61,913 nucleotides of DNA from Mucilaginibacter lacusdianchii. GTDB lineage: Bacteria; Bacteroidota; Bacteroidia; Sphingobacteriales; Sphingobacteriaceae. This document shows, one piece after another, positions 8,091 through 16,931 of the stretch. The first letter of the stretch is position 1; each line of letters starts with the position of its first letter. The notes below the pieces were generated by a model, which ran no database searches, was not told the DNA's origin, and saw nothing but the letters and a program-made list of their open reading frames with translations. A program made the position numbers and the translations under genes. The DNA is taken from positions 1 to 61,913 of the forward strand of contig NZ_WSRW01000008.1 of assembly GCF_009770985.1 (NCBI RefSeq), written 5' to 3'.

Positions 8091-10625
8091 TTATTCCTTC
8101 TCTTCAGTTTCAGGAGTTTTGTTTTCGCCTTTATGCTTGGCCGTAATTTTAATTTCGTTAGCTTCTTTGTCAAAGTCAACTTCCATTACGTCACCATCCT
8201 GCAATTCGCCCTTCAAAATTTCTTCTGCAATCGGATCTTCCAGATATTTCTGTATCGCACGTTTTAACGGACGGGCACCAAAGTTTTGGTCGTAACCGCG
8301 GTCGGCAATTACTTCCTTAGCATTATCAGTCAGCTCGATGTTATAACCCAAGCCGTTGATTCTGCCGAACAGAGAAGCCAATTCAATGTCGATGATTTTG
8401 AAGATGTCTTCTTTAGTTAAAGAGTTGAACACAATCACATCATCAATACGGTTTAGGAACTCAGGTGCAAAAGCACGTTTTAAAGCGTTTTCAATTACAC
8501 CTCTTGAGTGAGCGTCAGCTTGATTTTGTTTAGCAGCCGTGCTGAAACCTACACCCTGACCGAAGTCTTTCAACTGACGGGCGCCAATGTTCGAGGTCAT
8601 GATGATGATAGTGTTTCTAAAGTCTACCTTACGACCCAGTGAGTCGGTCAGCTGACCTTCATCCAACACTTGTAACAAGATGTTGAATACATCAGGGTGA
8701 GCTTTTTCAATCTCATCCAGTAACACTACTGCATATGGTTTACGACGAACTTTTTCAGTTAACTGTCCACCTTCTTCGTAACCTACGTAGCCCGGAGGCG
8801 CACCCACCAAACGAGACACGGCAAATTTTTCCATGTATTCGCTCATATCAATCTGAATCAAAGCATCCTCAGAGTCGAACATGAAACGGGCAAGCTCTTT
8901 AGCCAATTCGGTTTTACCTACACCAGTTGGACCTAAGAAGATAAAAGAACCGATTGGTTTTTTAGGATCTTTTAAACCGGCACGGGTACGCTGGATGGCT
9001 TTGGTTAATTTCTTAACCGCATCATCCTGACCAATGATTTTGCCCTGAATACTTGTAGTCATGTTCAACAGTTTTTGGCTGTCGCCCTGACCTACTTTCT
9101 GTACCGGGATACCGGTCATCATCGCTACAACTTCAGCAACGTTTTCTTCGCTTACAGTGTAACGTTTAGATTTGGTTTCAGCTTCCCAAGCTGCTTTAGC
9201 CTGATCCAGTTCTTCCAGTAAGTGTTTTTCAGTATCGCGCAGTTTAGCCGCCTCTTCATACTTTTGGCTGCGAACCACACGGTTCTTTTCAACTTTAATT
9301 TGCTCTATTTTCTGCTCAATATCCAGAATGTTTTGAGGCACGTGGATATTGGTTAAGTGCACGCGTGAACCGGCTTCATCTAAAGCATCAATAGCTTTAT
9401 CTGGTAAAAAGCGGTCGGTAATATACCTTGAGGTCAACGCAACGCAGGCATTGATTGCCTCTGGCGTGTAAGTTACACCGTGGTGCTCTTCGTATTTGTC
9501 TTTGATACGGGTCAAAATTTCGATGGTCTCGTCAACCGAAGCCGGTTCAACCATTACTTTCTGAAAACGACGGTCTAACGCACCGTCCTTCTCAATGTAT
9601 TGACGGTATTCATCCAGCGTGGTAGCACCGATGCATTGAATTTCGCCGCGGGCCAAAGCTGGTTTAAACATGTTTGAGGCATCCAGTGAACCAGAAGCGC
9701 CACCAGCACCCACAATGGTATGAATCTCGTCGATAAACAGAATTACATCTGGTGATTTTTCCAGCTCGTTCATCACCGCTTTCATACGCTCTTCAAACTG
9801 GCCGCGATACTTAGTACCAGCAACCAACGAAGCCAAGTCTAACGTAACTACACGTTTGTTGAATAACACACGTGATACTTTGCGTTGCACAATGCGCAAA
9901 GCCAAGCCTTCCGCAATGGCAGATTTACCTACACCAGGCTCACCAATTAAAATTGGGTTGTTCTTTTTACGGCGTGACAAAATTTGAGACACACGCTCAA
10001 TCTCTTTTTCACGACCCACAATCGGATCCAAACGACCTTCTTCGGCAGCTTTAGTTAAATCACGGCCAAAGTTGTCTAATACTGGTGTTTTTGATTTAAT
10101 GTCTGATACCTTTTTAGGTTGACTGAATGATTCTTCTTCTTTGAAATCATCATCGCCACCGGTAGATGAACCAGGCATTTCATCAGTAATGTTTTTGTGA
10201 GATTCTACTTCATTCTTGAAAATTTCGTAGTTCACATTAAACTGCATAAGCAGTTGTGAGGCAATATTATCTTCATCACGTAGAATAGATAACAGCAAAT
10301 GTTCTGTACCTATAATATCGCTCTTAAATATTTTTGCTTCCAGATAAGTGATTTTTAATACTTTTTCTGCTTGTTTGGTTAACGGAATACTGCCGATATG
10401 CACATTAGTTCCGGTTGTACCTTTAACAGCATCTTCAACAGCGCGGCGTAATTTTGCTGTATCAACATTTAAGCCTTTCAGCAATTTTATGGCTATGCCG
10501 TCGCCGTCGCGAATTAGCCCAAGTAAAAGATGTTCTGTACCTATATAGTCATGCCCAAGGCGTAAGGCCTCTTCTCTGCTATAAGAGATAACATCTTTAA
10601 CCCGCGGCGAAAATTTAGCTTCCAT
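8091..10625 (-). CDS. clpC: ATP-dependent Clp protease ATP-binding subunit ClpC
   Basis: An 844-residue Hsp100 unfoldase that feeds substrates to ClpP. The N-domain (about 1-145) has two Clp-N repeats, each with GTEHLLL. The first AAA+ module has Walker A GEPGVGKS (228-235) and Walker B ILFIDEIHT. A UVR-like coiled segment (QKYEEAAKLRDTEKHL) lies between the modules, marking ClpC rather than ClpA. The second AAA+ has GPTGVGKT (565-572) and VVLLDEIEKAH. The loop GQGVGF is the ClpP-docking tripeptide type. No ctsR or mcsAB genes accompany it. The C-terminal tail is acidic. Confidence 0.95.
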   Translation of the reverse strand: MEAKFSPRVKDVISYSREEALRLGHDYIGTEHLLLGLIRDGDGIAIKLLKGLNVDTAKLRRAVEDAVKGTTGTNVHIGSIPLTKQAEKVLKITYLEAKIFKSDIIGTEHLLLSILRDEDNIASQLLMQFNVNYEIFKNEVESHKNITDEMPGSSTGGDDDFKEEESFSQPKKVSDIKSKTPVLDNFGRDLTKAAEEGRLDPIVGREKEIERVSQILSRRKKNNPILIGEPGVGKSAIAEGLALRIVQRKVSRVLFNKRVVTLDLASLVAGTKYRGQFEERMKAVMNELEKSPDVILFIDEIHTIVGAGGASGSLDASNMFKPALARGEIQCIGATTLDEYRQYIEKDGALDRRFQKVMVEPASVDETIEILTRIKDKYEEHHGVTYTPEAINACVALTSRYITDRFLPDKAIDALDEAGSRVHLTNIHVPQNILDIEQKIEQIKVEKNRVVRSQKYEEAAKLRDTEKHLLEELDQAKAAWEAETKSKRYTVSEENVAEVVAMMTGIPVQKVGQGDSQKLLNMTTSIQGKIIGQDDAVKKLTKAIQRTRAGLKDPKKPIGSFIFLGPTGVGKTELAKELARFMFDSEDALIQIDMSEYMEKFAVSRLVGAPPGYVGYEEGGQLTEKVRRKPYAVVLLDEIEKAHPDVFNILLQVLDEGQLTDSLGRKVDFRNTIIIMTSNIGARQLKDFGQGVGFSTAAKQNQADAHSRGVIENALKRAFAPEFLNRIDDVIVFNSLTKEDIFKIIDIELASLFGRINGLGYNIELTDNAKEVIADRGYDQNFGARPLKRAIQKYLEDPIAEEILKGELQDGDVMEVDFDKEANEIKITAKHKGENKTPETEEKE

Positions 10626-11048
10626 ATAGTACCTTTCTATAGTTTTATTTGAATGTCCGGATGAATAGGTTTGTTACGCATACGGAGTTACCTATCATTA
10701 TCAACAATGCTGCCAATGTTAATGCTTGGCATACTTAAATTGTTAATTAAATGTAATGTGTATAACTCATAAAACCCCGTCCGGGTTTTAGATGTGTTAA
10801 AGTAGATATAACGCTTAGTTTACGGTAAATTTCACTTGCAAGTTAGTATTTGATTTATTTAATGCAACTAGTATTAACATTTAATTTTTTGTACAATCTA
10901 CTCCTTTTTTGCGAACGGCAATTCCGTCATAAACATGCCTAATTGACATGCTCTTATTCATCTGTAAGTATCTGTCACTTAAATAAAAAGCTAACATTGA
11001 GTTCAAGTTAAAAACACATTACAGCATCCTTTGGTTAATAAGCTAACT
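10626..11048. other. Intergenic region upstream of clpC
   Basis: About 420 bases containing the clpC leader. It holds the inverted repeat TGCCAA-N9-TTGGCA at 10711-10731 and a hairpin AAAACCC-CGTCC-GGGTTTT at 10771-10789. An AGAAAGG stretch just before the clpC ATG on the - strand could be a ribosome binding site. No RNA gene or convincing ORF was recognised. Confidence 0.5.
10711..10731. promoter_or_regulatory. Inverted repeat TGCCAA-N9-TTGGCA, candidate operator
   Basis: Perfect 6-bp arms separated by 9 bases, about 90 bases before the clpC start. The geometry resembles heat-shock operators such as CIRCE (9-base spacer), but the arm sequence is different. An operator role is inference. Confidence 0.3.
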
Positions 11049-11261
11049 ATGCAACTGACAAATAAAGTAGTACCGGCGCATATAGTTAATACACCTGTTA
11101 ACGTTTTGCTAAAGCAACAAAGCATTTGGCCAGCTACTTATGTAACAGATTTATATAATAATGATAGCAAATTAACCATCGCTACACTCGCCTACAAATA
11201 TGCGCAATGCTTAACCAAGCATAAAACTAATCTGCCTTATTACTGTAACATACAAAATTGA
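11049..11261 (+). CDS. Possible small hypothetical protein
   Basis: A 70-residue reading frame from an ATG at 11049. A longer frame starts at TTG 11031. It ends 10 bases before the GH1-like gene and is on the same strand. The composition is polar, with Thr, Asn and Lys, no signal peptide and no recognisable motif. Two Cys and several Tyr lie near the end. No promoter or ribosome binding site stands out. It may be a chance frame in the leader of the next gene. Confidence 0.25.
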   Translation: MQLTNKVVPAHIVNTPVNVLLKQQSIWPATYVTDLYNNDSKLTIATLAYKYAQCLTKHKTNLPYYCNIQN

Positions 11262-11271
11262 TTTACCTGAA

Positions 11272-12489
11272 ATGTATAATAGTTCGCTTATGAAAAGCAA
11301 GTTCATGTTCAGCACCGGGATAGAAAACAGCTACCCTACTATATTCGAAAACGGCAAAAAAATACGGATTGATGAAATGGAAAAATGCGGTCATTATGAG
11401 CGCTGGAAAGAAGATTTTGCTTTAGTGAAAGAAATGGGCATAGAGTTTTTGCGCTATGGCCCGCCTTATTATAAAGTACATGAAGGCCCCGGTAAATACG
11501 ACTGGAGCTTTGTTGACGAAACCTTCCGGGAACTAAAACGCCTGGACATTACCCCCATAGTTGACTTATGCCACTTTGGTGTACCCGACTGGATAGGTGA
11601 TTTTCAGAATGCAGACTGGCCTCATTATTTTGCTGAATTTGCCGGTGCCTTTGCACGTCGCTTTCCCGACCTGCATTTATATACACCTATAAACGAAATA
11701 TTTATTGCTGCTATGTTTTCGGGCCAGTACGGCTGGTGGAATGAAAGTTTAAGCAGCGATAAAGCCTTTTTAAACGCACTGAAAATATTGTGCAAAGCCA
11801 ATGCATTGGCCATGCAAGCTATTTTGGAAGTACAGCCCGAGGCTACTTTTATTCAAAGTGAATCATCAGAGTATTTTCACCCCGAAGATCCAAGTTGTCG
11901 CGATCTGGCCGATTTCCTAAACCGCAAGCGTTTCCTGTCGCTCGATTTTTGTTATAGCCATCCCGTAAGTGTAACCATGTACAAATGGTTGATGGACAAC
12001 GGCATGACGGATAAAGAATACATGTGGTTTATGAACAATAAAGTGAAAGCCAAATGTATTATGGGTAATGATTATTATATCACCAACGAGCACTTGGTAT
12101 TGCCTAACGGCTCCACCCAGGCATCGGGCGAGATATTTGGTTACTATGTAATCACCAAACAATATTATGACCGCTACCGCCTGCCGGTAATGCACACTGA
12201 AACCAACATCATCGAACCCAACTCTGAAATGTGGCTGCATAAAGAGTGGGCTAACTTATACCGCTTTAAGCAAGATGGTTTCCCGATTGTAGGCTTTACG
12301 TGGTACAGCTTAACCGACCAGATGGACTGGGACTCGGCCCTGCGACACAATGCTGGTAACGTTAACAAACTGGGCTTATATGATTTAGACCGTAAAATAC
12401 GCCCGGTAGGTAAAGCTTACAAGCACCTGATTGAAGTTTGGAAACCGGTACTGGCCGATGAAAGCTTTGGCATCCAAACTTACATATAA
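11272..12489 (+). CDS. Glycoside hydrolase family 1-like protein
   Basis: A 405-residue clan GH-A (beta/alpha)8 protein without a signal peptide, so probably cytoplasmic. TPINE places the acid/base Glu at 142 and HTETN places the nucleophile at Glu310, the arrangement expected for GH1-like retaining glycosidases. WYSLTDQMDW (344-353) corresponds to the GH1 C-terminal aromatic loop. It is shorter than typical GH1 beta-glucosidases (about 450). The exact substrate cannot be told. ATG 11290 (residue 7) is an equally good start. It is a single gene ending in a terminator at 12511-12534. Confidence 0.75.
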   Translation: MYNSSLMKSKFMFSTGIENSYPTIFENGKKIRIDEMEKCGHYERWKEDFALVKEMGIEFLRYGPPYYKVHEGPGKYDWSFVDETFRELKRLDITPIVDLCHFGVPDWIGDFQNADWPHYFAEFAGAFARRFPDLHLYTPINEIFIAAMFSGQYGWWNESLSSDKAFLNALKILCKANALAMQAILEVQPEATFIQSESSEYFHPEDPSCRDLADFLNRKRFLSLDFCYSHPVSVTMYKWLMDNGMTDKEYMWFMNNKVKAKCIMGNDYYITNEHLVLPNGSTQASGEIFGYYVITKQYYDRYRLPVMHTETNIIEPNSEMWLHKEWANLYRFKQDGFPIVGFTWYSLTDQMDWDSALRHNAGNVNKLGLYDLDRKIRPVGKAYKHLIEVWKPVLADESFGIQTYI

Positions 12490-12510
12490 CACCAAACACT
12501 CAATTTATTT

Positions 12511-12534
12511 AAAGCCACGCCAGTGGCTTTTTTT
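12511..12534 (+). terminator. Terminator after the GH1-like gene
   Basis: Perfect AAAGCCAC / GTGGCTTT stem with a GCCA loop, followed by Ts. Confidence 0.85.
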
Positions 12535-12585
12535 GTATTCCGTACTTTTTTGGCTGATATTTGACTTATCAATAATCAAACTTAG

Positions 12586-14268
12586 ATGGCCGACGAAAAA
12601 ATTATATTCTCGATGGCGGGGGTTAACAAAATTTACCCGCCTCAAAAACAAGTGCTTAAAAATATATACCTGTCGTTTTTTTACGGTGCCAAAATTGGCG
12701 TAATCGGTTTAAACGGTTCGGGTAAATCATCATTGCTTAAAATCATCGCCGGGCTGGATAAGTCTTTCCAGGGCGAAGTAGTATTCTCGCCGGGCTACTC
12801 GGTGGGTTACTTAGCGCAAGAGCCTCAATTGGATCCGGAAAAAACCGTGCGCGAGGTAGTAGAAGAAGGCGTTGCTGAAATTACTTCCATCCTGAAAGAG
12901 TACGAAGACATTAACGAAAAATTTGGCTTGCCCGAATACTACGAAGATGCCGATGCCATGGATAAACTGATGGCACGCCAGGGAGAATTACAGGATAAAA
13001 TTGATGCCGTAAACGCCTGGGAATTGGACTCCAAGCTGGAGCGCGCCATGGATGCCCTGCGTTGCCCCGACCCGGAAGCTAAAATTGGCGTACTATCCGG
13101 TGGTGAGCGCCGCCGTGTAGCGATGTGCCGTTTGCTATTGCAAGAACCGGATGTATTATTGCTGGATGAGCCAACCAACCACTTGGATGCAGAATCTATC
13201 GACTGGCTGGAACAACACTTGAAACAATATAAAGGAACTGTTATTGCTGTAACGCACGACCGTTACTTTTTAGATAATGTAGCCGGCTGGATTCTGGAAC
13301 TTGACCGTGGCGAGGGTATTCCGTGGAAAGGCAATTACTCGAGCTGGCTGGATCAAAAAGCGAAGCGTTTGGCTCAGGAAGAAAAGACTGAAAGCAAACG
13401 TCAGAAAACCTTGGAACGCGAGTTGGAATGGGTACGCATGGCCCCTAAAGCCCGTCACGCTAAAGGCAAGGCCCGTTTGGCTAACTATGAAAAACTGGCT
13501 TCGGAAGAAGGCAAAGAACGCGAAGAAAAACTGGAGCTGTTCATTCCACCAGGCCCGCGTTTGGGTAATGTGGTGATTGAGGTGAACAACGTAACCAAAA
13601 CTTATGGCGACCGTGTATTGTTCGAGAACTTAAATTTCTCGTTGCCTCCCGCGGGTATTGTAGGTATCATTGGCCCCAACGGTGCAGGTAAAACTACCTT
13701 GTTCCGCCTGATTACCGGGCAGGAGCAGCCGGATAATGGTACCTTCCGCGTGGGCGAAACGGTAGCCTTGGGTTATGTTGACCAGATGCACGACGACCTG
13801 GATGCCAGCAAATCGGTTTGGGAAAACATTACCAATGGACAGGAAACTATTTTGCTGGGTAACCGCCCGATAAACTCTCGAGCCTATGTATCCAAGTTTA
13901 ACTTTAACGGCGGCGATCAACAGAAAAAAATTGATGTGCTGTCGGGCGGTGAGCGCAACAGGGTGCATTTAGCCATTACGCTAAAAAAAGGGTCGAATGT
14001 GCTACTACTGGATGAGCCGACTAACGATATTGACGTGAACACCTTGCGTGCATTGGAAGAAGCACTGGAAAACTTTGCCGGCTGCGCCGTAATCATCAGT
14101 CACGACCGTTGGTTTTTGGACCGCATCTGTACCCACATCCTTGCCTTTGAAGGCGACTCGCAAGTTTACTTCTTTGAAGGCAACTACAGCGACTACGAAG
14201 AAAATCGCAAAAAACGCCTGGGCGATGTAGCGCCTAAGCGCATTAAGTATAAAAAGCTGGTAGGGTAA
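12586..14268 (+). CDS. ettA: Energy-dependent translational throttle protein EttA (ABC-F ATPase)
   Basis: A 560-residue tandem ABC protein without membrane segments that binds the ribosomal E site and gates early elongation according to ATP/ADP in its best-studied homologue. Walker A motifs are GLNGSGKS (41-48) and GPNGAGKT (363-370). The signatures are LSGGERRRVAMC and LSGGERNRVHLA, and the Walker B regions are DEPTNHLD and DEPTNDID. The linker carries the charged P-site tRNA interaction segment with ARHAKGKARLANYEKL. The C-terminus (APKRIKYKKL) is typical of EttA rather than Uup. Length matches EttA (about 555). Confidence 0.94.
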   Translation: MADEKIIFSMAGVNKIYPPQKQVLKNIYLSFFYGAKIGVIGLNGSGKSSLLKIIAGLDKSFQGEVVFSPGYSVGYLAQEPQLDPEKTVREVVEEGVAEITSILKEYEDINEKFGLPEYYEDADAMDKLMARQGELQDKIDAVNAWELDSKLERAMDALRCPDPEAKIGVLSGGERRRVAMCRLLLQEPDVLLLDEPTNHLDAESIDWLEQHLKQYKGTVIAVTHDRYFLDNVAGWILELDRGEGIPWKGNYSSWLDQKAKRLAQEEKTESKRQKTLERELEWVRMAPKARHAKGKARLANYEKLASEEGKEREEKLELFIPPGPRLGNVVIEVNNVTKTYGDRVLFENLNFSLPPAGIVGIIGPNGAGKTTLFRLITGQEQPDNGTFRVGETVALGYVDQMHDDLDASKSVWENITNGQETILLGNRPINSRAYVSKFNFNGGDQQKKIDVLSGGERNRVHLAITLKKGSNVLLLDEPTNDIDVNTLRALEEALENFAGCAVIISHDRWFLDRICTHILAFEGDSQVYFFEGNYSDYEENRKKRLGDVAPKRIKYKKLVG

Positions 14269-14306
14269 GAACTGTAAAAACAGAATTCAAGACGCTTTTA
14301 TATAAT

Positions 14307-14355
14307 AAACCCCCAATCATTAAATTCTAATTTAGGATTTAATGATTGGGAGTTT
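14307..14355. terminator. Bidirectional terminator between ettA and the M60-like gene
   Basis: Perfect 14-bp arms CCCAATCATTAAAT (14312-14325) and ATTTAATGATTGGG (14337-14350), extended outward with one mismatch by AAAC/GTTT. The loop is 11 bases. It lies between convergent genes and is suitable for both. Confidence 0.8.
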
Positions 14356-14389
14356 TAGTTGGTGTTTATTTAATAAAGTATTTTTTTCG

Positions 14390-16666
14390 CTATCGTAATT
14401 CGGCAGGTAGCCATGTAGGGTATTGTCTAACAGCCTGTTTAGCGGTTGTTGATATTGGCACTTGCCATTTATCAAAAAAAGATGATAAATCTTTTTTTGA
14501 TAAATGGCACATACAGGTAAACCAATAATCTCGTCTAGCTTCTAGAGTTGCGGGATATTGTTGCTCGGGTAATGCACGAAATGTTTTAAACACTTGCTCA
14601 ATAAGTTGCCAGCCAAAGTCCTGAATAACCTGAATATACATTTTCAGAGCCAGAAACGGATCCTGACCAAATTTTTCGAAACTGGGCTTACCAGCCATAT
14701 ATTTTTTTATACTATCCGTTACTGCCTGTTTAGATGAAATGTTTTCGTGATTGTAAATGCCTTTGTGCAATACTTGGTCATATACGTACATAGTATATAG
14801 GTTCACAGTCACTTCGCTCAGCTCCTTGTAATCAATTCCCCAAAACTGATGCCGGTGCCCCAACTCATGAAAATGCCCCCATGATCCTTTGCTACGCAAT
14901 AAACTTTCGTTCAACATCAATTCGCAACTTTCGTCATCAGGCGCTACAATTCTGTTATCAACAGTGAACATATAACCGTACGCCACCTGCCGGTCAATAA
15001 TAATGCGTTCAGGGTGTTTCCGTGTAGGTGATATCTGGGCTAAGCGGGCATCAGCATCCATTACTTCGTCCCAAAACTTCATGAGCTTTTCAGGATCATC
15101 CAAATTGCGGATGCGGTAGGATGGTACGGTTAATATAATCTTATCGGTAGCTAGTTCCGCCCATGGTGCCGGATAATTGCGTATGGTTTGATTCCAATTA
15201 GCCAGGGTAGTTTGACCTAATTTAAAAAACGGACTTTTTACTGCGCTGTTTACCTGTAAATTAATAGCTTTTAAAGTTGAGGTATCCGGAATGTTAATAA
15301 GCAACAATCCGCCAAAGGGTGAGTAAATTTCAGTTGTTACTTTATCCAGCTCAAAAGTTTTGGTGAGTGCGACTGCCGACCGCGTAAAGTAAGGCATGTG
15401 TTGCAAGGCATCATCATGCACGCCTATTTGCGCTTTTAGGTGTTGGGGTAAGTATGCTACAGGAATGGTAACAGTTACCTTTTCACCTGCGGGCACATAT
15501 AAGCCTGTACTGTGCCAACGGTAATATACCGGATGTGGCTCCAACAAACCCTGAGTGCCTACTTTAACCGGAATAGTAATCTGTTCGTTGACCCGAGCTG
15601 CGCTGGCATCTACCTGTCCCGGAAATTCTTTACTATCCGGATCTACGTAGTTTGCCAAAGGGTGCCGCGTTTGCTGCTGTGCGGCCAAAAATTTTTGTGT
15701 CTTATAGGTAAAATAGGTTTTAGTATCGCTCTGCGAAACAGGGTGTGCCAATGAAGGTACAATGAGCGGCTGCCGGGGCGGACTAAACCAATCCGCTATG
15801 GAACGGCTCAGGGTTGTAGTATCACTATTATTGTTTAAATAATTGGCGATAGTTGATGCGTATATACCATCCAGTACAAACCCGGGCTTTTTAACTTGTG
15901 CTAGTGTGGGCACAATGTGAAGATATGGCGGTAGATGGTGCATGTTTAAATCGTTATTACTCCCATCTGGTGTAACAAACATGGACAAGTGATATAAACC
16001 TGCTTTCATGAAAAGCTGATTAAGATTGGCATCATAATAATCAAGTTTATACTGCTGCATTTGATCGGCTACCGGCGACCCAAAAATTAGCGTACCACCC
16101 TTACGGATAAAGGCTTCCAAACTATTTCTTTTCACCGAATCCATTACATCCTGCGTTAATATAATCACATCGGCATCACTACTGATGTTTGCGGAATCTA
16201 AAATGGTTTTAACGCGTGCCTGCTTCAGAAACATAACCAAATCGGGATTATTGCTTACAAGCTGTACTTGCTTTTTGCTGGCATGATGAGCCCATATCAA
16301 AGTATTTTGAAGTAATTTCTGAACATTTTGATTGTTCAGTAATGGCTTTTGCAAGTATTGGTTAGAGCCTATAATCATGATCTTTCCCTTATCTAACCGC
16401 GAGGTTAGGATAACACTAAGCTGCTGGTTATACTCCCGAATAGTTCCAGCTGCTATAGTTTGTGAGCGCTCATCCAAAGGCAAAGTGGCACACACACGAT
16501 GCGGTGTATCAGGAAATGGAATTTGATTGATGTTTTTTAAAAGTACTGTGCTATCCGGATACTGGGCCAGCACCCGGCTACTTAATAGTAATAAACCAAA
16601 AAACAAAAGGTTGGTAATTTTAGTGCATAATGAAAGCCATTTGACGCCGGGTTGATTTGTGATCAT
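14390..16666 (-). CDS. Secreted M60-like (enhancin-type) zinc metallopeptidase
   Basis: A 758-residue exported protein with an N-terminal hydrophobic signal (NLLFFGLLLLSSRVLAQ). The central segment has peptidase M60 features: zinc motif HELGH at 600-604 with downstream Glu618 as third ligand (HExxH-x13-E). Characterised M60 enzymes cleave O-glycosylated mucin-type proteins, but the natural substrate here is unknown. Residues about 40-320 form a separate region with DVIILTQDV and GGTLIFGSP, possibly a glutamine-amidotransferase-like fold as in related Bacteroidota proteins. The C-terminus (MCHLSKKDLSSFFDKW) is encoded by a perfect 21-bp inverted repeat. A TACCTTTA -7-like element precedes the start. 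Confidence 0.8.
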   Translation of the reverse strand: MITNQPGVKWLSLCTKITNLLFFGLLLLSSRVLAQYPDSTVLLKNINQIPFPDTPHRVCATLPLDERSQTIAAGTIREYNQQLSVILTSRLDKGKIMIIGSNQYLQKPLLNNQNVQKLLQNTLIWAHHASKKQVQLVSNNPDLVMFLKQARVKTILDSANISSDADVIILTQDVMDSVKRNSLEAFIRKGGTLIFGSPVADQMQQYKLDYYDANLNQLFMKAGLYHLSMFVTPDGSNNDLNMHHLPPYLHIVPTLAQVKKPGFVLDGIYASTIANYLNNNSDTTTLSRSIADWFSPPRQPLIVPSLAHPVSQSDTKTYFTYKTQKFLAAQQQTRHPLANYVDPDSKEFPGQVDASAARVNEQITIPVKVGTQGLLEPHPVYYRWHSTGLYVPAGEKVTVTIPVAYLPQHLKAQIGVHDDALQHMPYFTRSAVALTKTFELDKVTTEIYSPFGGLLLINIPDTSTLKAINLQVNSAVKSPFFKLGQTTLANWNQTIRNYPAPWAELATDKIILTVPSYRIRNLDDPEKLMKFWDEVMDADARLAQISPTRKHPERIIIDRQVAYGYMFTVDNRIVAPDDESCELMLNESLLRSKGSWGHFHELGHRHQFWGIDYKELSEVTVNLYTMYVYDQVLHKGIYNHENISSKQAVTDSIKKYMAGKPSFEKFGQDPFLALKMYIQVIQDFGWQLIEQVFKTFRALPEQQYPATLEARRDYWFTCMCHLSKKDLSSFFDKWQVPISTTAKQAVRQYPTWLPAELR
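14463..14509. repeat. Perfect 21-bp inverted repeat inside the M60 coding sequence
   Basis: Left arm 14463-14483, loop GATAA 14484-14488, right arm 14489-14509, with no mismatch. In frame, both strands read CHLSKKD-xx-SFFDKW. It lies near the 3' end of the M60-like gene. Confidence 0.95.
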
Positions 16667-16858
16667 ATAAAGGTATAAGGTTGAAGCTGATAAAGTTCAG
16701 TTTTCTTACTAAGTAAGTGCTTCTTCAGCAAGAATGCAAGACAATACTAACATGCCAATAGCAAAATACTTGCGGAGTAAAAAATTTTGAGCTTTAGTAT
16801 AGGTTACTCATTGGTCGTTTACTGGCGCAGGCATTAAAGGGTCTATCAAAAGTCTTCA

Positions 16859-16914
16859 ATATTATAATTAATCATTATTCGAATCAGGTAATGATTAATT
16901 ATAATATATATTTG
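16859..16914 (+). promoter_or_regulatory. 19-bp perfect palindrome and -7 element upstream of the TlpA-like gene
   Basis: Arms 16859-16877 and 16889-16907 are exact reverse complements around an 11-base loop. TATATTTG (16907-16914), a perfect -7 element, starts at the last base of the right arm, 17 bases before the ATG at 16932. The palindrome thus covers the -33 region, so it may be an operator or a terminator-like barrier. Confidence 0.6.
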
Positions 16915-16931
16915 TTTATCAACCTGCTTAC

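Noticed and set aside
11049..11261. Small ORF before the GH1-like gene as a confident gene
   Set aside because: No promoter, family or clear ribosome binding site; listed at low confidence only.
14346..14528. 60-residue + strand frame containing CHLSKKD...SFFDKW
   Set aside because: It is the antisense of the M60 gene; the peptide similarity is only the result of the palindrome.
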